From CAYWBU01 sp942491525 (GTDB taxonomy: Bacteria; Desulfobacterota; Desulfomonilia; UBA1062): a stretch of 64,000 bases of DNA. Under the pieces are notes generated by a model. The model did no database searches. It had not been told where the DNA came from and was given only the letters and a program-made list of their open reading frames with translations. Below, piece by piece: positions 16,921 to 26,185 of this stretch. Where the stretch lies: assembly GCA_942491525.1 (NCBI GenBank), contig CALOBW010000020.1, forward strand, positions 310,001 through 374,000, written 5' to 3'. Within the stretch, counting starts at the first letter, position 1; every line of letters starts with the position of its first letter. The position numbers and the translations under genes were made by a program.

Positions 16921-18207
16921 ATGCTGAGCAAGCTTTCATCCATGCGCCTGGCCATCAGCCTGATGCTGATCATCGCCTTTGCCTGCGTTCTGGGCACCCT
17001 GATTCCGCAGCAGGAAGTTGCCGCAGTCTTAGAGCAGCACCTCTCAAGCGAAGCCTATCAGATGCTGACCATGCTTGAGCTGGACCAGGTCTACACAGCG
17101 CGCTGGTTTCTGGGCCTGATCGGCCTGCTGGGTCTCAACATCTTACTCTGCACACTCAAAAACTACAAAGAGTCGCGCTATCTAATCAGGGAAAAGACTC
17201 CACCCATTCCGGACAGGCGCAGCTACCACGCCGTCCGCAGCGACAAGCTTAACGAACTGATCGAAAAGCTTAACGCCTACTTCAATCAAGATTTTGATGC
17301 GAACCAGACAGCCATGACCTACTACCGGCGCAGCGAACAACCGCGCCACCTCTCAACCATCCTGCTGCACCTCTCAATCCTGCTGATCATCCTGGGCATG
17401 AGCCTGCGCAGCTTCGGCCTGGAAGATTTCGCCATCCTCTTCCCGGGCCAGGAGACCGACCAGCTCAGTTCCGGCACCCATGAAGCGGGCTTTACCATGC
17501 GCTGCGAGGATTTTACGGTTGAGACCTACGAGAACGGCATGCCCAAGGAGTTCCGCTCGGTATTGAGTTTCTGGGATCAGGAGAAGCTGCTGCTCAGGGA
17601 TGAGCTGCTGGTCAACCACCCCATCACCTTCCGCGGACTGCGTTTCTATCAGTCGGGCTACCAGGGAGAGGCCACGGCCAGGCTCAGAATCAGCGCACCC
17701 GGCCTGCAAAAAGAGCTCAGTCTGCGCTCCGGCCAGACAAAATCCATCAATCAGAATCTCCAGCTCCATGCGATCAAGATAGCACCCAATCTGATGGAGA
17801 TGGGCCCGGCCGTACAACTGGAGATTATAACCGACAAGGGCCCTGAACGCCTGATCCTCTTTCAGGAGATTGAGCTGATCAGGCAGGCACGGCCCAACAT
17901 TCTGCAGATGGCGCCCAGCTTCGACCCCGACATGCTCGCGCCCTATCATTTCGAGCTGCAGGAGCTGACCCCAGTCTACTCGACCGGCATCACGGTCAGC
18001 CGCGACCCCGGCATGCCCGTGACGGCGGCCGGCGCCATCGGCCTGCTGGCCGGCATCATGCTGACCCTGCTGATGCCACGGCGCGAAACCTGGATCGAGA
18101 TCAACTTCGGCAGCATCGCGGTTGCCTCAGAGCGCAACTGGCTGCCGGCCAGCCCGCCGGCCAGACTGCTGGCAATTGTCAACGAATTCATCGTGGAGGG
18201 CCTATGA
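16921..18207 (+). CDS. resB: ResB-like cytochrome c biogenesis protein
   Basis: Membrane subunit of system II cytochrome c maturation, which with CcsA carries haem across the membrane and attaches it to apocytochromes. The N-terminal helix (MRLAISLMLIIAFACVLGTLIPQ) is the family signature; further helices lie about 60-78, 140-160 and 362-382, with a large periplasmic domain between the last two. 428 residues, in the normal range. The SD GAGGAG is strong. Its stop overlaps the start of ccsA by four bases. Implies that c-type cytochromes are made, although none is encoded in the window. Confidence 0.92.
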   Translation: MLSKLSSMRLAISLMLIIAFACVLGTLIPQQEVAAVLEQHLSSEAYQMLTMLELDQVYTARWFLGLIGLLGLNILLCTLKNYKESRYLIREKTPPIPDRRSYHAVRSDKLNELIEKLNAYFNQDFDANQTAMTYYRRSEQPRHLSTILLHLSILLIILGMSLRSFGLEDFAILFPGQETDQLSSGTHEAGFTMRCEDFTVETYENGMPKEFRSVLSFWDQEKLLLRDELLVNHPITFRGLRFYQSGYQGEATARLRISAPGLQKELSLRSGQTKSINQNLQLHAIKIAPNLMEMGPAVQLEIITDKGPERLILFQEIELIRQARPNILQMAPSFDPDMLAPYHFELQELTPVYSTGITVSRDPGMPVTAAGAIGLLAGIMLTLLMPRRETWIEINFGSIAVASERNWLPASPPARLLAIVNEFIVEGL

Positions 18208-19007
18208 ACACCTTGATCCTGAGCCTGGCAACATTCTTCTATCTCGCGGCCTTCAGCATCTACCTCCTGAGCCTGATCACCGACCGTCCTGTCCTCCGCA
18301 CCGTCGGCACCTGGCTGACAGTCATCACCTTCAGCCTGCACTCGGCCGGCATCATTCTGCGCTGGATCGAGTCCCACCGTCTGGGCTTCGGCCATGTGCC
18401 GCTGGCCAACTTCTATGAATCGCTGATCTTCTTCGCCTGGGCCATCATCCTGATGCACATCTATCTGGAGGCGTCCGGCCGCTCGCGCAACCTGGGCAGC
18501 TTCACCTGTCTGGGCGCCTTCCTGATGATGGCCTACGCCTCTTTCTCGCCCAACATCAGCAGTCAGATCCAGCCCCTGATCCCGGCCCTCAAGAGCAACT
18601 GGCTGACCACCCACGTGCTGACCTGCTTTCTGGGCTATGCCGCCTTCTTCATCTCGGCCATTTTGGGCATGCTCTACCTGACCAAAGAGAGCAGCCGATT
18701 CATGCCGCCCGGACAGACCCTGGATGAGCTGCTCTATCACAGCGTCACCTTCGGCTTCATCCTCTTCACCATCGGCATCATGACCGGGGCCGTCTGGGCC
18801 TATTCGGCCTGGGGCCGCTACTGGGGCTGGGACCCCAAGGAGACCTGGGCATTGATAACCTGGCTGATCTATGCGGCCCTGCTGCACCGCCGCTTCATGC
18901 CGGGCGCCCAGCGCGCCTCGGCCTGGATCTCTATCCTGGGCCTGATAAGCGTGCTCTTCACCTACTTCGGGGTCAACTATCTGCCCGGCCTGCACAGTTA
19001 TCTCTAA
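18204..19007 (+). CDS. ccsA: cytochrome c biogenesis protein CcsA/ResC
   Basis: Haem-handling membrane protein of system II. The tryptophan-rich haem-binding WWD signature is present (WGRYWGWDPKETWAL) near residues 208-225, with conserved histidines in flanking loops (HSAGI, HVLTC, LHSYL end). Eight hydrophobic segments span the 267 residues. Overlaps the end of resB by four bases, so the two are translated together. Confidence 0.94.
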   Translation: MNTLILSLATFFYLAAFSIYLLSLITDRPVLRTVGTWLTVITFSLHSAGIILRWIESHRLGFGHVPLANFYESLIFFAWAIILMHIYLEASGRSRNLGSFTCLGAFLMMAYASFSPNISSQIQPLIPALKSNWLTTHVLTCFLGYAAFFISAILGMLYLTKESSRFMPPGQTLDELLYHSVTFGFILFTIGIMTGAVWAYSAWGRYWGWDPKETWALITWLIYAALLHRRFMPGAQRASAWISILGLISVLFTYFGVNYLPGLHSYL

Positions 19008-19013
19008 AAACCA

Positions 19014-19041
19014 TTGCGCACAGCCGAACCGGGTTTAATAT
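19014..19041 (+). promoter_or_regulatory. promoter giving a leaderless SDR mRNA
   Basis: TTGCGC (19014-19019), a 16-base spacer and TAATAT (19036-19041) put +1 at 19048, the A of the SDR start codon. No SD exists before that ATG, which fits a leaderless transcript. Confidence 0.55.
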
Positions 19042-19047
19042 TTGTGC

Positions 19048-19815
19048 ATGCACCTCAAGGACAAAGTTGTCATAATCAGCGGCGCCGGGCGCGGCCTGGG
19101 CCGGTCAATCGCCCTGGCCATGGCCCTCGAGGGTGCCCGCATCGTTATGCTCAGCCGCACCAAACAGGAGCTCAAAGATGTCAAGCGGGAGATCGAGAAG
19201 TTCGGCGGCAACGCCTTAACCCTGGTCTGTGACGTGGCCGACTTTGAGCAGATCGAGAAATCCGTCAACGCCGCCATTGAGTGGCACGGCCGCATCGACA
19301 TCCTGGTCAACAATGCCGCCATTATCGGACCGGCCCAGTTCCCGTCCAACGCCCGCGAGTGGCAGCTGACCATCGATACCAACCTGACCGGCAGTTTCAA
19401 CCTCTGCCGCCTCTGCCTGCCCTTCATGCCGCGCGGCTCGCGCATCATCAACATCGTCTCGGGCCTGGGCCAGATGGCCTATCCACGCTTCTGCGCCTAC
19501 GCCGTCAGCAAGGCCGGCCTGATCCAGCTGACCAGATCGATGGCCGAAGAGTTCAAGGATGACGACATCACCATCAACGCCATCGATCCGGGCGTCATGG
19601 ACACCGCCATGCAGACCGAGATCCGGGCCCTGGGCCCGGCCCTGCTGGGGCGCGCCATCCACGACAGCTTCATCACCCTGGATAAGGAGGGCTTCCTGAA
19701 GTCCCCGGCCGACGTGGCCGAACTGGCAGTCTTCCTGGCCTCGGACAAAGCCGACCACATCAGCGGCCAGATCGGCACCCTGAGCCACTTTGAGCGCATG
19801 GGCTGGAAAAAGTAG
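19048..19815 (+). CDS. short-chain dehydrogenase/reductase
   Basis: Classical SDR of 255 residues. It has the Rossmann nucleotide loop GAGRGLG, the NNAA motif (LVNNAAIIG), the active-site Ser in IVSGLG and the YAVSK Tyr/Lys pair. The residue after the second strand is followed by SRTKQE, which favours NADP(H). Substrate unknown; FabG-type or sugar/steroid reductases share these features. It has no SD and a promoter placed directly on the ATG. Convergent with the HD hydrolase gene, with three bases between the stops. Confidence 0.88.
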   Translation: MHLKDKVVIISGAGRGLGRSIALAMALEGARIVMLSRTKQELKDVKREIEKFGGNALTLVCDVADFEQIEKSVNAAIEWHGRIDILVNNAAIIGPAQFPSNAREWQLTIDTNLTGSFNLCRLCLPFMPRGSRIINIVSGLGQMAYPRFCAYAVSKAGLIQLTRSMAEEFKDDDITINAIDPGVMDTAMQTEIRALGPALLGRAIHDSFITLDKEGFLKSPADVAELAVFLASDKADHISGQIGTLSHFERMGWKK

Positions 19816-19818
19816 AAA

Positions 19819-20400
19819 CTAGAGATAACCCTTCGTGACTGCCGACTCGATCAGCTGCAGCGCATACTCCCAGAGCTCCTCCGAGCCAGAGGCGATCACC
19901 GCATTCATCTTCAGGACCTGCTCAACCTTCACCCCATGCTGCTGCCAGGCCGCGCCCTGGGTCTGATAGTTGTGCAGGAGCGGCTGCAGACGGTCCAGGG
20001 CCCCGGCAAAGCGCGCCTCCATGCTCTCTTTGGCTTCAAACTCCTCCCAGAGAGCCTTCAGCTCGGCGCCCTGCTCTGCCGGCAGCAGCCCAAAGATGCG
20101 TATCGCAGCCTGGCGCTCGCGCTGCCTGTGCTCCTCCTGCTGGCGCGCATCACCATAGAGAAAGGTGTCGCCGGCATCGATCTCAACCAGATCATGAATC
20201 AGCACCATCTTGATAACCTTGAGGATATCAACCGGGGCATTGGCATACTCGGCCAGCACCAGGGCCATCATGGCCAGATGCCAGGAGTGCTCGGCATCAT
20301 TCTCCTGGCGGCTGGCATCCATCAGCAGGGTCTGACGCAGGATCTGTTTAACCTTGTCGATCTCAATGATGAAATCCAGCTGCTGCTTCAATCTATTCAT
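19819..20400 (-). CDS. HD-domain hydrolase (YfbR/5'-deoxynucleotidase-like)
   Basis: A 193-residue HD-domain phosphohydrolase. The metal-binding pattern is visible: H in DAEHSWHLA, the HD pair in VLIHDLVEIDAGD, and a later Asp near LDRLQPLL. The closest known enzymes hydrolyse 5'-deoxynucleotides (YfbR) or related nucleotides. The start is the ATG at 20398-20400, overlapping the upstream batE gene by eight bases, so it is the last gene of the Bat operon. A nucleotidase is not a usual Bat partner. Confidence 0.82.
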   Translation of the reverse strand: MNRLKQQLDFIIEIDKVKQILRQTLLMDASRQENDAEHSWHLAMMALVLAEYANAPVDILKVIKMVLIHDLVEIDAGDTFLYGDARQQEEHRQRERQAAIRIFGLLPAEQGAELKALWEEFEAKESMEARFAGALDRLQPLLHNYQTQGAAWQQHGVKVEQVLKMNAVIASGSEELWEYALQLIESAVTKGYL

Positions 20401-21103
20401 GAATGGCCTCCACCGAGTCGTTCGGCAGCCAGCCGCGGCGCTCATCAAGTTTAATCAGGCTCCAGCCATCCTCTTGACGCTCCAGATCTACCATCGCTCC
20501 GGCGTGCAGCTTGAAGAGCGGCGTATCGCCACTGTCGGGCCCGGCCATGACCGTAGCCTCGGCGGCCAGAATCACGGCCCGCCTGTCATGCTCAAGCTGG
20601 TAGCCCTTCCAGGCGCCGATGCCGCCGAAAAGCAGCCAGACAATCCCGACAATCAGTGCCGCATACCAGCTCCACTCGGCACGGCTGAAACGGCGCAGGA
20701 TCAGGATCGTAAAGAGCAGCAGATTGATCAGACAGAAGATGGCCAGCAGCTCGCGAGCGGTGATACTGCTCAGCCAACTATCAGAGATCTCAACCTCATC
20801 TTCCATCTGCTGGCGGGCATAATTCAAGTTATAGTTCAGATCGGCATCGCGGGGAATCTGCAGCCGCGCGCGCTCATAGTTGAGGATGGCGCGCCCCAGC
20901 TCGCCGGCTTTGAAGTAGCTGCCCGCCAGATTATAGTAGATGTCGCCGCTGGCATGACCGGCCTCGATCAGATCTTCATAAGCGGCCGCGGCCTGCTCAT
21001 AGCGGCCCTCTGCATAGGCCCGGTTGGCATCCATGAAGCTCTCCGGACTCTCGGCAAACAGCAGCAGCGGAAACAGCATAAGTATCAGTAGCGCTCTCTT
21101 CAT
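20393..21103 (-). CDS. batE: BatE-like TPR and SH3 protein
   Basis: A 236-residue envelope protein. It has a signal peptide (MKRALLILMLFPLLLFA), two or three TPR repeats (about 18-95, AYAEGRYEQAAAAYEDLI and YNLAGSYFKAGELGRAI), two membrane helices (about 115-135 and 145-165) and a C-terminal bacterial SH3 domain (about 178-236, DGWSLIKLDERRGWLP). This domain order matches BatE of the Bacteroides aerotolerance operon. Overlaps batD and the HD gene. Confidence 0.85.
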   Translation of the reverse strand: MKRALLILMLFPLLLFAESPESFMDANRAYAEGRYEQAAAAYEDLIEAGHASGDIYYNLAGSYFKAGELGRAILNYERARLQIPRDADLNYNLNYARQQMEDEVEISDSWLSSITARELLAIFCLINLLLFTILILRRFSRAEWSWYAALIVGIVWLLFGGIGAWKGYQLEHDRRAVILAAEATVMAGPDSGDTPLFKLHAGAMVDLERQEDGWSLIKLDERRGWLPNDSVEAIHE

Positions 21104-22716
21104 TTGAGCTCCTTTTCAAGGGCAGCCACAATCTCGAGCATATCGGAACATCCCTGCTGCTGACCGCTGTAAACGGCGGCGTTGAGCTGATTCACAAGTT
21201 CCTTCAGCGCGGTCGCATCCGGCAGATAGCGTTCAACTTCCGCCGAGGTCAAGACGCCGATCTCCAGATCGAGGCGGTCATTCAGATAGTTGCGCAGGGC
21301 CTCAAGCTGGCCGGCGGCATCCTGGCCGGGGTTGGCCTTCAGCTTGGCAAAGGCTTTGGAGGCGCGCCGGGCGCGCTGCTGCTTTTCGCTAGGACCACTG
21401 AGACGCTGCATAATCAGAATCAACAGATAGATCATTAACGGCAGAGTTATCAATGCCAGCCAGAGAGCTGTTGGGATCGGTTGTTTCAACGCCGACATGG
21501 ATCTATGGAGCGGCAGAATATCGCTGCCCAGATCCTCAATGGCGTGCTTATTATCGGCAAGCGCCGGCAACTGCACAGCGGTGGCGGCACCCGGCAGCAC
21601 ATTGAGCAGATATGACTCGCTGCTTATAGTGCGGTAGGCCGCAGCATCCACATCAAAGAAGGCGACATCCAGCGGCGGAATCACAAAACTGCCGGCCTTC
21701 TCCGGCACCAGGGCCCACTTCATGGTCTTCGATCCCATCTCGCCCCTGATGCCGCTGACCAGTTCGGGCTGGTCGGCATAGATCTTGATGCCGGGGATCT
21801 CGGGCAGTTCCAGGTCCGGGATCTGGCGCACATTGCCCAGGCCCTTGACCTCGACTGTCAGTGAGGCGGTCTCGCCGGTCTTGAGCTCGGCCGGTTCCAA
21901 GGATGAGCTGATCTTGAAACTGCCCAGCAAGCCGCTGAAGCCGGCGGGACGACCGGCCAGGGGCAGATCGAGAACCTGCAATCTAAGGGCGTTGCCCTCG
22001 ATAGTGACGGGCCGGGACATAGAGAAGAAGGAGTCGCGGGCGTCCGGATAGTAGACCAGCATGCTGATTGTCGGCTGACCCAAATCATAAGTTCCGGGTT
22101 GGGCTGCTATCACGGCATAGCGCACCTCAATTACACGATAGTTCTGGCCGTCAACGTTACTCTGATACTCAGTTGAATCTCCGAGCCGTTTAAACTCAAT
22201 ACCCGCAATCTCAGGCAATTGCAGATCGAGTCGATCAACCTTGTGTTGTCGATAAAACTTGATGGTGTAGACGGCCTGCTCGCCGGCATAGATGGCATCC
22301 CGGCTCAGACCGACCGTCATGAAGAGCGGCCCCTGGCCGTCAACCTTGGCCGGTTCTTTAACATTGAGCTGCACCACATTGCTGCTGACCTGGTCGCGGC
22401 CGATGCGCACATGCGCCGGACCGATTCGATAGCTGCCCGGCCTGGTGGCCTGCAGATAGTAGGTGTAGCCGATACTGCGGCTCATCTGGCCGTTTATGAT
22501 CTGGGTGCTGCTGGAGGTGCCGCCGCTGCTGACGCGAAAAGCGTCAAGACCTTCAATCTGAGGCTCGCCCTTGATGCGCTCATCCACACTCAGAGTCAAC
22601 CGAATGACATCGGCGGTGGTGGCCTCATCTCGATCCAGCTGCAGTGTTACGTCAGCCGCGGCCAACGCCGGCAGCAGCAGAATCATAATTGCCAATAGAT
22701 ATCTCTTCATTACCAT
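21100..22716 (-). CDS. batD: BatD protein
   Basis: A 538-residue exported protein with signal peptide, an oxygen-tolerance BatD domain of beta-sandwich modules (about 22-385, for example GTSSSTQIINGQMSRSIGY and PGSFVIPPLDVAFFD) and a C-terminal membrane helix (about 405-428) with a helical cytoplasmic tail. Two start codons are possible, ATG at 22716 or ATG at 22710 (the latter in TAATG with the batC stop). Role in the Bat complex is not established beyond envelope stress or aerotolerance. Confidence 0.88.
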   Translation of the reverse strand: MVMKRYLLAIMILLLPALAAADVTLQLDRDEATTADVIRLTLSVDERIKGEPQIEGLDAFRVSSGGTSSSTQIINGQMSRSIGYTYYLQATRPGSYRIGPAHVRIGRDQVSSNVVQLNVKEPAKVDGQGPLFMTVGLSRDAIYAGEQAVYTIKFYRQHKVDRLDLQLPEIAGIEFKRLGDSTEYQSNVDGQNYRVIEVRYAVIAAQPGTYDLGQPTISMLVYYPDARDSFFSMSRPVTIEGNALRLQVLDLPLAGRPAGFSGLLGSFKISSSLEPAELKTGETASLTVEVKGLGNVRQIPDLELPEIPGIKIYADQPELVSGIRGEMGSKTMKWALVPEKAGSFVIPPLDVAFFDVDAAAYRTISSESYLLNVLPGAATAVQLPALADNKHAIEDLGSDILPLHRSMSALKQPIPTALWLALITLPLMIYLLILIMQRLSGPSEKQQRARRASKAFAKLKANPGQDAAGQLEALRNYLNDRLDLEIGVLTSAEVERYLPDATALKELVNQLNAAVYSGQQQGCSDMLEIVAALEKELK

Positions 22717-23420
22717 GCCTTACCAGATCCTACGCCTTTGTCAGATGGAATATTGTAACGCATAAACTGCTGGCGGTCTTCCTGCATATTGTCCAGCAGG
22801 GCTTCGGCCTGTTGCTGATCAAAGGCGGCCTGCTGCTCAGGCTGCTGGCCTTCCTGCTGCTGTTCGCCAGGTTGTTCTTGCTGCTGGCCTTCCTGATTCT
22901 CGCCTTGCGACTGCGAATCTTCCTGCTCGCCGGACTGATCTTGATTCTGTTTCTCAGATTGCTGTTCCTGAGACTGATCTTGTTTATCAGAACTCTCGCC
23001 TTCCTGCTCTTGATCAGACTGCTCTTTAAGCTTCCTGAGGGCCAGTTCCAGATTGTACATCAGATCAGCATCCTGCTTAATGGCATAGGCCTGCTTATAG
23101 TACTCGATGGCACTTTTATAATCCTGCTTCTGCAAATGAATGTTGCCTAGATTATAATAACTATCAAACTTCATATCATCATCGGTAGTGCGCCTGATGG
23201 TACTCTGAAAGGCAAGCACAGCACCTTCATTATCACCCGCCTTATACGCTGCGCACCCCTGATTAAATCGATAGCGGACCTCTTTAGGATTCTCGATGCT
23301 CAACTCTGCATAGGCATCCCGCGCCTCGGCATATTTGCCATCACGGTAGAGCTGATCAGGATTCGCGTGGGCTGCACCGGCTATCAGCATAAAAATCAAA
23401 GAGAGAATTATCTTACGCAC
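22710..23420 (-). CDS. batC: BatC-like TPR protein with Gln/Glu-rich tail
   Basis: A 236-residue protein with signal peptide (MRKIILSLIFMLIAGAAHA), TPR repeats (about 20-125) and a long low-complexity segment (about 133-205) made almost only of Gln, Glu, Ser, Asp and Gly, which is probably disordered. It ends with a short ordered tail (QFMRYNIPSDKG). BatC proteins of other bacteria share the TPR part and often a charged tail. Overlaps batB upstream and batD downstream. Confidence 0.85.
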   Translation of the reverse strand: MRKIILSLIFMLIAGAAHANPDQLYRDGKYAEARDAYAELSIENPKEVRYRFNQGCAAYKAGDNEGAVLAFQSTIRRTTDDDMKFDSYYNLGNIHLQKQDYKSAIEYYKQAYAIKQDADLMYNLELALRKLKEQSDQEQEGESSDKQDQSQEQQSEKQNQDQSGEQEDSQSQGENQEGQQQEQPGEQQQEGQQPEQQAAFDQQQAEALLDNMQEDRQQFMRYNIPSDKGVGSGKAW

Positions 23421-24408
23421 GGTCCCTCCTCTCGCGAATGGCAGCTTCGGCCATCAGCAGCACAAACGCCAGCAAGATGAAGATGTAGAAGCGTTCCTCC
23501 TGCACAAAGATCTTGCCGCCCTTAAGCTCCACATCCTTGGTGGCACTTTTGATGCCCGAGAAGTAGATCAGATCGAGATCCAGGTCGCCGGTTACCGAGC
23601 GCACATAGCGCCCGCCGGTCAGATCTGCAATTTTTTGGAGGCCCTTCTCATCCAGCCTGGATAGGATGATGTTACCCTCCCTGTCTTTCTGGAAGCCGCC
23701 GCCCTCGGCCGGCACGGGTCCGCCGGTCGGGTCGCCGATGCCGAAGATGAAGATGCGCACGCCGGCTTCGGCAGCCTTCCTGGCCGCCTCGAGGCCGCGC
23801 CCCTCGTTATCCTCGCCGTCGGTAATCAGGATGATGACCGGCTCGGCGCTCGACTCTTTGTCAAAACCTTCAATAGCCGTATCGATGGCGGCACCAATGT
23901 CGGTGCCGGCCAGCGGAATCAGGGCCGGGTTGAGCTCGGCGAGAAACATCTCGTAGGCGGCGTAGTCCAGGGTCAGCGGACACTGCAGGAAGGCCGCGCC
24001 CGAGAAGGCCACCAGGCCGATGCGGTCGCCGCGGATGTTGCGGATGAAGTCGGTCAGCTCGCGCCGGGCCTGCTCCAGGCGGTTGGGCTTGATATCCTCA
24101 ACCAGCATGGATGGCGAGACGTCCACCACCAGCATGATGTCGGTGCCCATGCGGCTGACCTCTTCAAAGTGCGAGCCCCAGCGCGGACCGGCCGCCGCTA
24201 CAATCAGCAGCGCAATCGCAATGATCAGCAAAGCACTCTTCAAAAAGCTCAGTCCGCGCAGCTCCTGACCCATCAGACGCTCCTGCAGATGCTCGTCCGC
24301 GAAACGCTCAAGCATCTGGCGCTTGCGGCGCTGTTTTATAATCACGGCCACAATAACCAGGGGCAGCAGCCAGAGCAGATTGAGCAAGTAGATATTGGCA
24401 AAACTCAC
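23413..24408 (-). CDS. batB: BatB von Willebrand factor A protein
   Basis: A 331-residue membrane-anchored VWA protein. Two N-terminal helices (about 5-25 and 55-72) and one near the C-terminus (about 305-322) frame a VWA domain with a complete MIDAS: DVSPSM (about 91), the Thr in GTDIGAA and the Asp in TDGEDNEG. BatA and BatB form membrane complexes in Bacteroides. Overlaps batA by four bases. Confidence 0.92.
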   Translation of the reverse strand: MSFANIYLLNLLWLLPLVIVAVIIKQRRKRQMLERFADEHLQERLMGQELRGLSFLKSALLIIAIALLIVAAAGPRWGSHFEEVSRMGTDIMLVVDVSPSMLVEDIKPNRLEQARRELTDFIRNIRGDRIGLVAFSGAAFLQCPLTLDYAAYEMFLAELNPALIPLAGTDIGAAIDTAIEGFDKESSAEPVIILITDGEDNEGRGLEAARKAAEAGVRIFIFGIGDPTGGPVPAEGGGFQKDREGNIILSRLDEKGLQKIADLTGGRYVRSVTGDLDLDLIYFSGIKSATKDVELKGGKIFVQEERFYIFILLAFVLLMAEAAIRERRDRA

Positions 24409-25397
24409 GGGATCACCCCCAGCACGGTGGCCTTCAGGATCAGTTCGAGGGCCAGCAGCAGAAGTGCCGCCATCAGAAACCAGCGATAGAGCTCCCTATA
24501 GTTGAAGAACTCCTTGATCTTGACCTCACTCTTCTCAGCCTGATCGATGATGTCGTAAATCTCGGAGAGCTTCTGCGTGTCAGAGGCCAGGAAGTACCGC
24601 CCGCCGCTGATAGAGGCGATCTCCTTGAGGCTCTCCTCGTCCAGGCTGACCTGATAGTTCTGCACGCGCTTGCCGAAGAGCGTGTCCACCATAAAGGGCG
24701 CCTCGCCGGTTCCGCCAACGCCGATTGTGTAGATCTTGATGCCCAGCGCGGCGGCAGCCTCGGCGGCGGCTCTGGGTGACAGTTCGCCGGCGTTATTTTC
24801 TCCGTCGGTCAGGAGGATCATGATCTTGGAGGGCGCATCCAGATCCTTGAGCCGCTTGGAGCCGATGGCGATGGCCGAGCCGACAGCGGTGGCGTCACCG
24901 GCCATGCCGATCTGCATACGGTCAACCAGGTCGAGCAGCAGACCCTTGTCCATGGTGAGCGGCGCCTGGGTGAAGGCCTCCTGACCGAAGACCACCAGCG
25001 AGATGCGGTCATGCTCACGCTTCTCAATAAAGTCGCTGACCACGCTCTTGACCGCGGTCAAGCGGTCGACATGCTCGCCGTCGAGCTTGAAATCGATGGC
25101 GCGCATGGAGCCCGAAGTATCCAGGCAGATCACGATATCAACGCCGGGCGACTCGATCTCACGCGAAACGTTGTAGAACTGGGGCCGCGCCGCGCCCAAC
25201 GCCAGCAGAATCAGCACGCTAGTGCGCAGGATCAGCGGCAGGCGACCGACAAAAGAGACACCGGCCAGGCGGATCATGGCGTCGGCCTGGGGGTATTCAA
25301 TGGCGCGGCTCTTGCGCCGCCACATATAGAGAGACCAGAGCGCGATCAATACTAAAAGCACAATCAGGAGAGATGGATAGGCGAATCTGAAACTCAT
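24405..25397 (-). CDS. batA: BatA von Willebrand factor A protein
   Basis: A 330-residue paralogue of BatB with the same layout: N-terminal helices, VWA domain with MIDAS motif DTSGSM (about 95), Thr in GDATAVGSA and Asp in TDGENNAG, and a C-terminal helix (about 305-325). The MIDAS Ser/Ser/Thr/Asp set is intact, so metal-dependent partner binding is likely. Overlaps the accessory gene upstream by four bases. Confidence 0.92.
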   Translation of the reverse strand: MSFRFAYPSLLIVLLVLIALWSLYMWRRKSRAIEYPQADAMIRLAGVSFVGRLPLILRTSVLILLALGAARPQFYNVSREIESPGVDIVICLDTSGSMRAIDFKLDGEHVDRLTAVKSVVSDFIEKREHDRISLVVFGQEAFTQAPLTMDKGLLLDLVDRMQIGMAGDATAVGSAIAIGSKRLKDLDAPSKIMILLTDGENNAGELSPRAAAEAAAALGIKIYTIGVGGTGEAPFMVDTLFGKRVQNYQVSLDEESLKEIASISGGRYFLASDTQKLSEIYDIIDQAEKSEVKIKEFFNYRELYRWFLMAALLLLALELILKATVLGVIP

Positions 25398-26185
25398 AGC
25401 TCTTCCTCAAGCGGCTTGGTGCGTTCAATGTAGTTACGGGCCTCTTCCATCTCTAAGACGCGAACAGCATCGGTGGAGCCGGCATCGGCGAACTTGACCA
25501 TGTCGGCCTTTAAAAGCAGCCGGATCAGTTCGCGGTCTTCGTTTGTCGCATGCCGCCTGATCTCCTCGGTGGTCATATCAAGCGCAGTGATGCCGCGCAT
25601 GGCGCCCATGTAGCGGCGCATGATCTCGGAAAAGGCGAAGTAGTAGCCCTTCTGGCTATGTTCGAATATTTGGGAGGCCTCAAGCTGCTCGAGCTCCCGC
25701 ACGGCGCGTTCAACCGGCGGTTCAACCGGAGCAGCAACGGCTGCCCTCTCCCGGCGTTTCCAAAGATAGACGATCAGGGCCACCAGCGCCAGGATGACAA
25801 GCACAACGAGCGCGCCGATCAGATAGTTCAGCCAGGCCGGTCGGCCGGGGATGATGTCGCGGATCGGTTTAAGCTCAATCTTTTCCGGATCAGCCTCGAG
25901 GTTGGAAACTACCGGGATCGGCTCTGCGGCATAATTGACCACCTCGCCATTCAACTGATAACTGAACGCAAGGGGCAAACTATCCAGCCGGTCAACCAGG
26001 ATCTCAACATATCCAGGCCCCTGCCCCATCACAGTCACGCCGGGGTACTCAAGCAGCTCGGCGCCATCCGGCAGAGCGAGGCGTAGGGTGTCGCCGACAC
26101 TCACCTGGCGCCTATCAACCGTAACATCCTGAGCCATGAGCGGCAGCGCAAACAGCAACAGCAAAAAACAGATAATCCTACGCAC
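25394..26185 (-). CDS. Bat operon accessory protein (DUF4381-like)
   Basis: A 263-residue protein with signal peptide (IICFLLLLFALPLMA), a small beta domain to about 120, one membrane helix (about 136-158, LIGALVVLVILALVALIVYLW) and a helical cytoplasmic domain. This order is common for the gene between DUF58 and BatA (DUF4381-like). The chosen start is a GTG (26183-26185) seven bases after a GGAGG inside the end of the DUF58 gene. An upstream ATG at 26206 also exists in frame. Confidence 0.78.
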   Translation of the reverse strand: MRRIICFLLLLFALPLMAQDVTVDRRQVSVGDTLRLALPDGAELLEYPGVTVMGQGPGYVEILVDRLDSLPLAFSYQLNGEVVNYAAEPIPVVSNLEADPEKIELKPIRDIIPGRPAWLNYLIGALVVLVILALVALIVYLWKRRERAAVAAPVEPPVERAVRELEQLEASQIFEHSQKGYYFAFSEIMRRYMGAMRGITALDMTTEEIRRHATNEDRELIRLLLKADMVKFADAGSTDAVRVLEMEEARNYIERTKPLEEEL

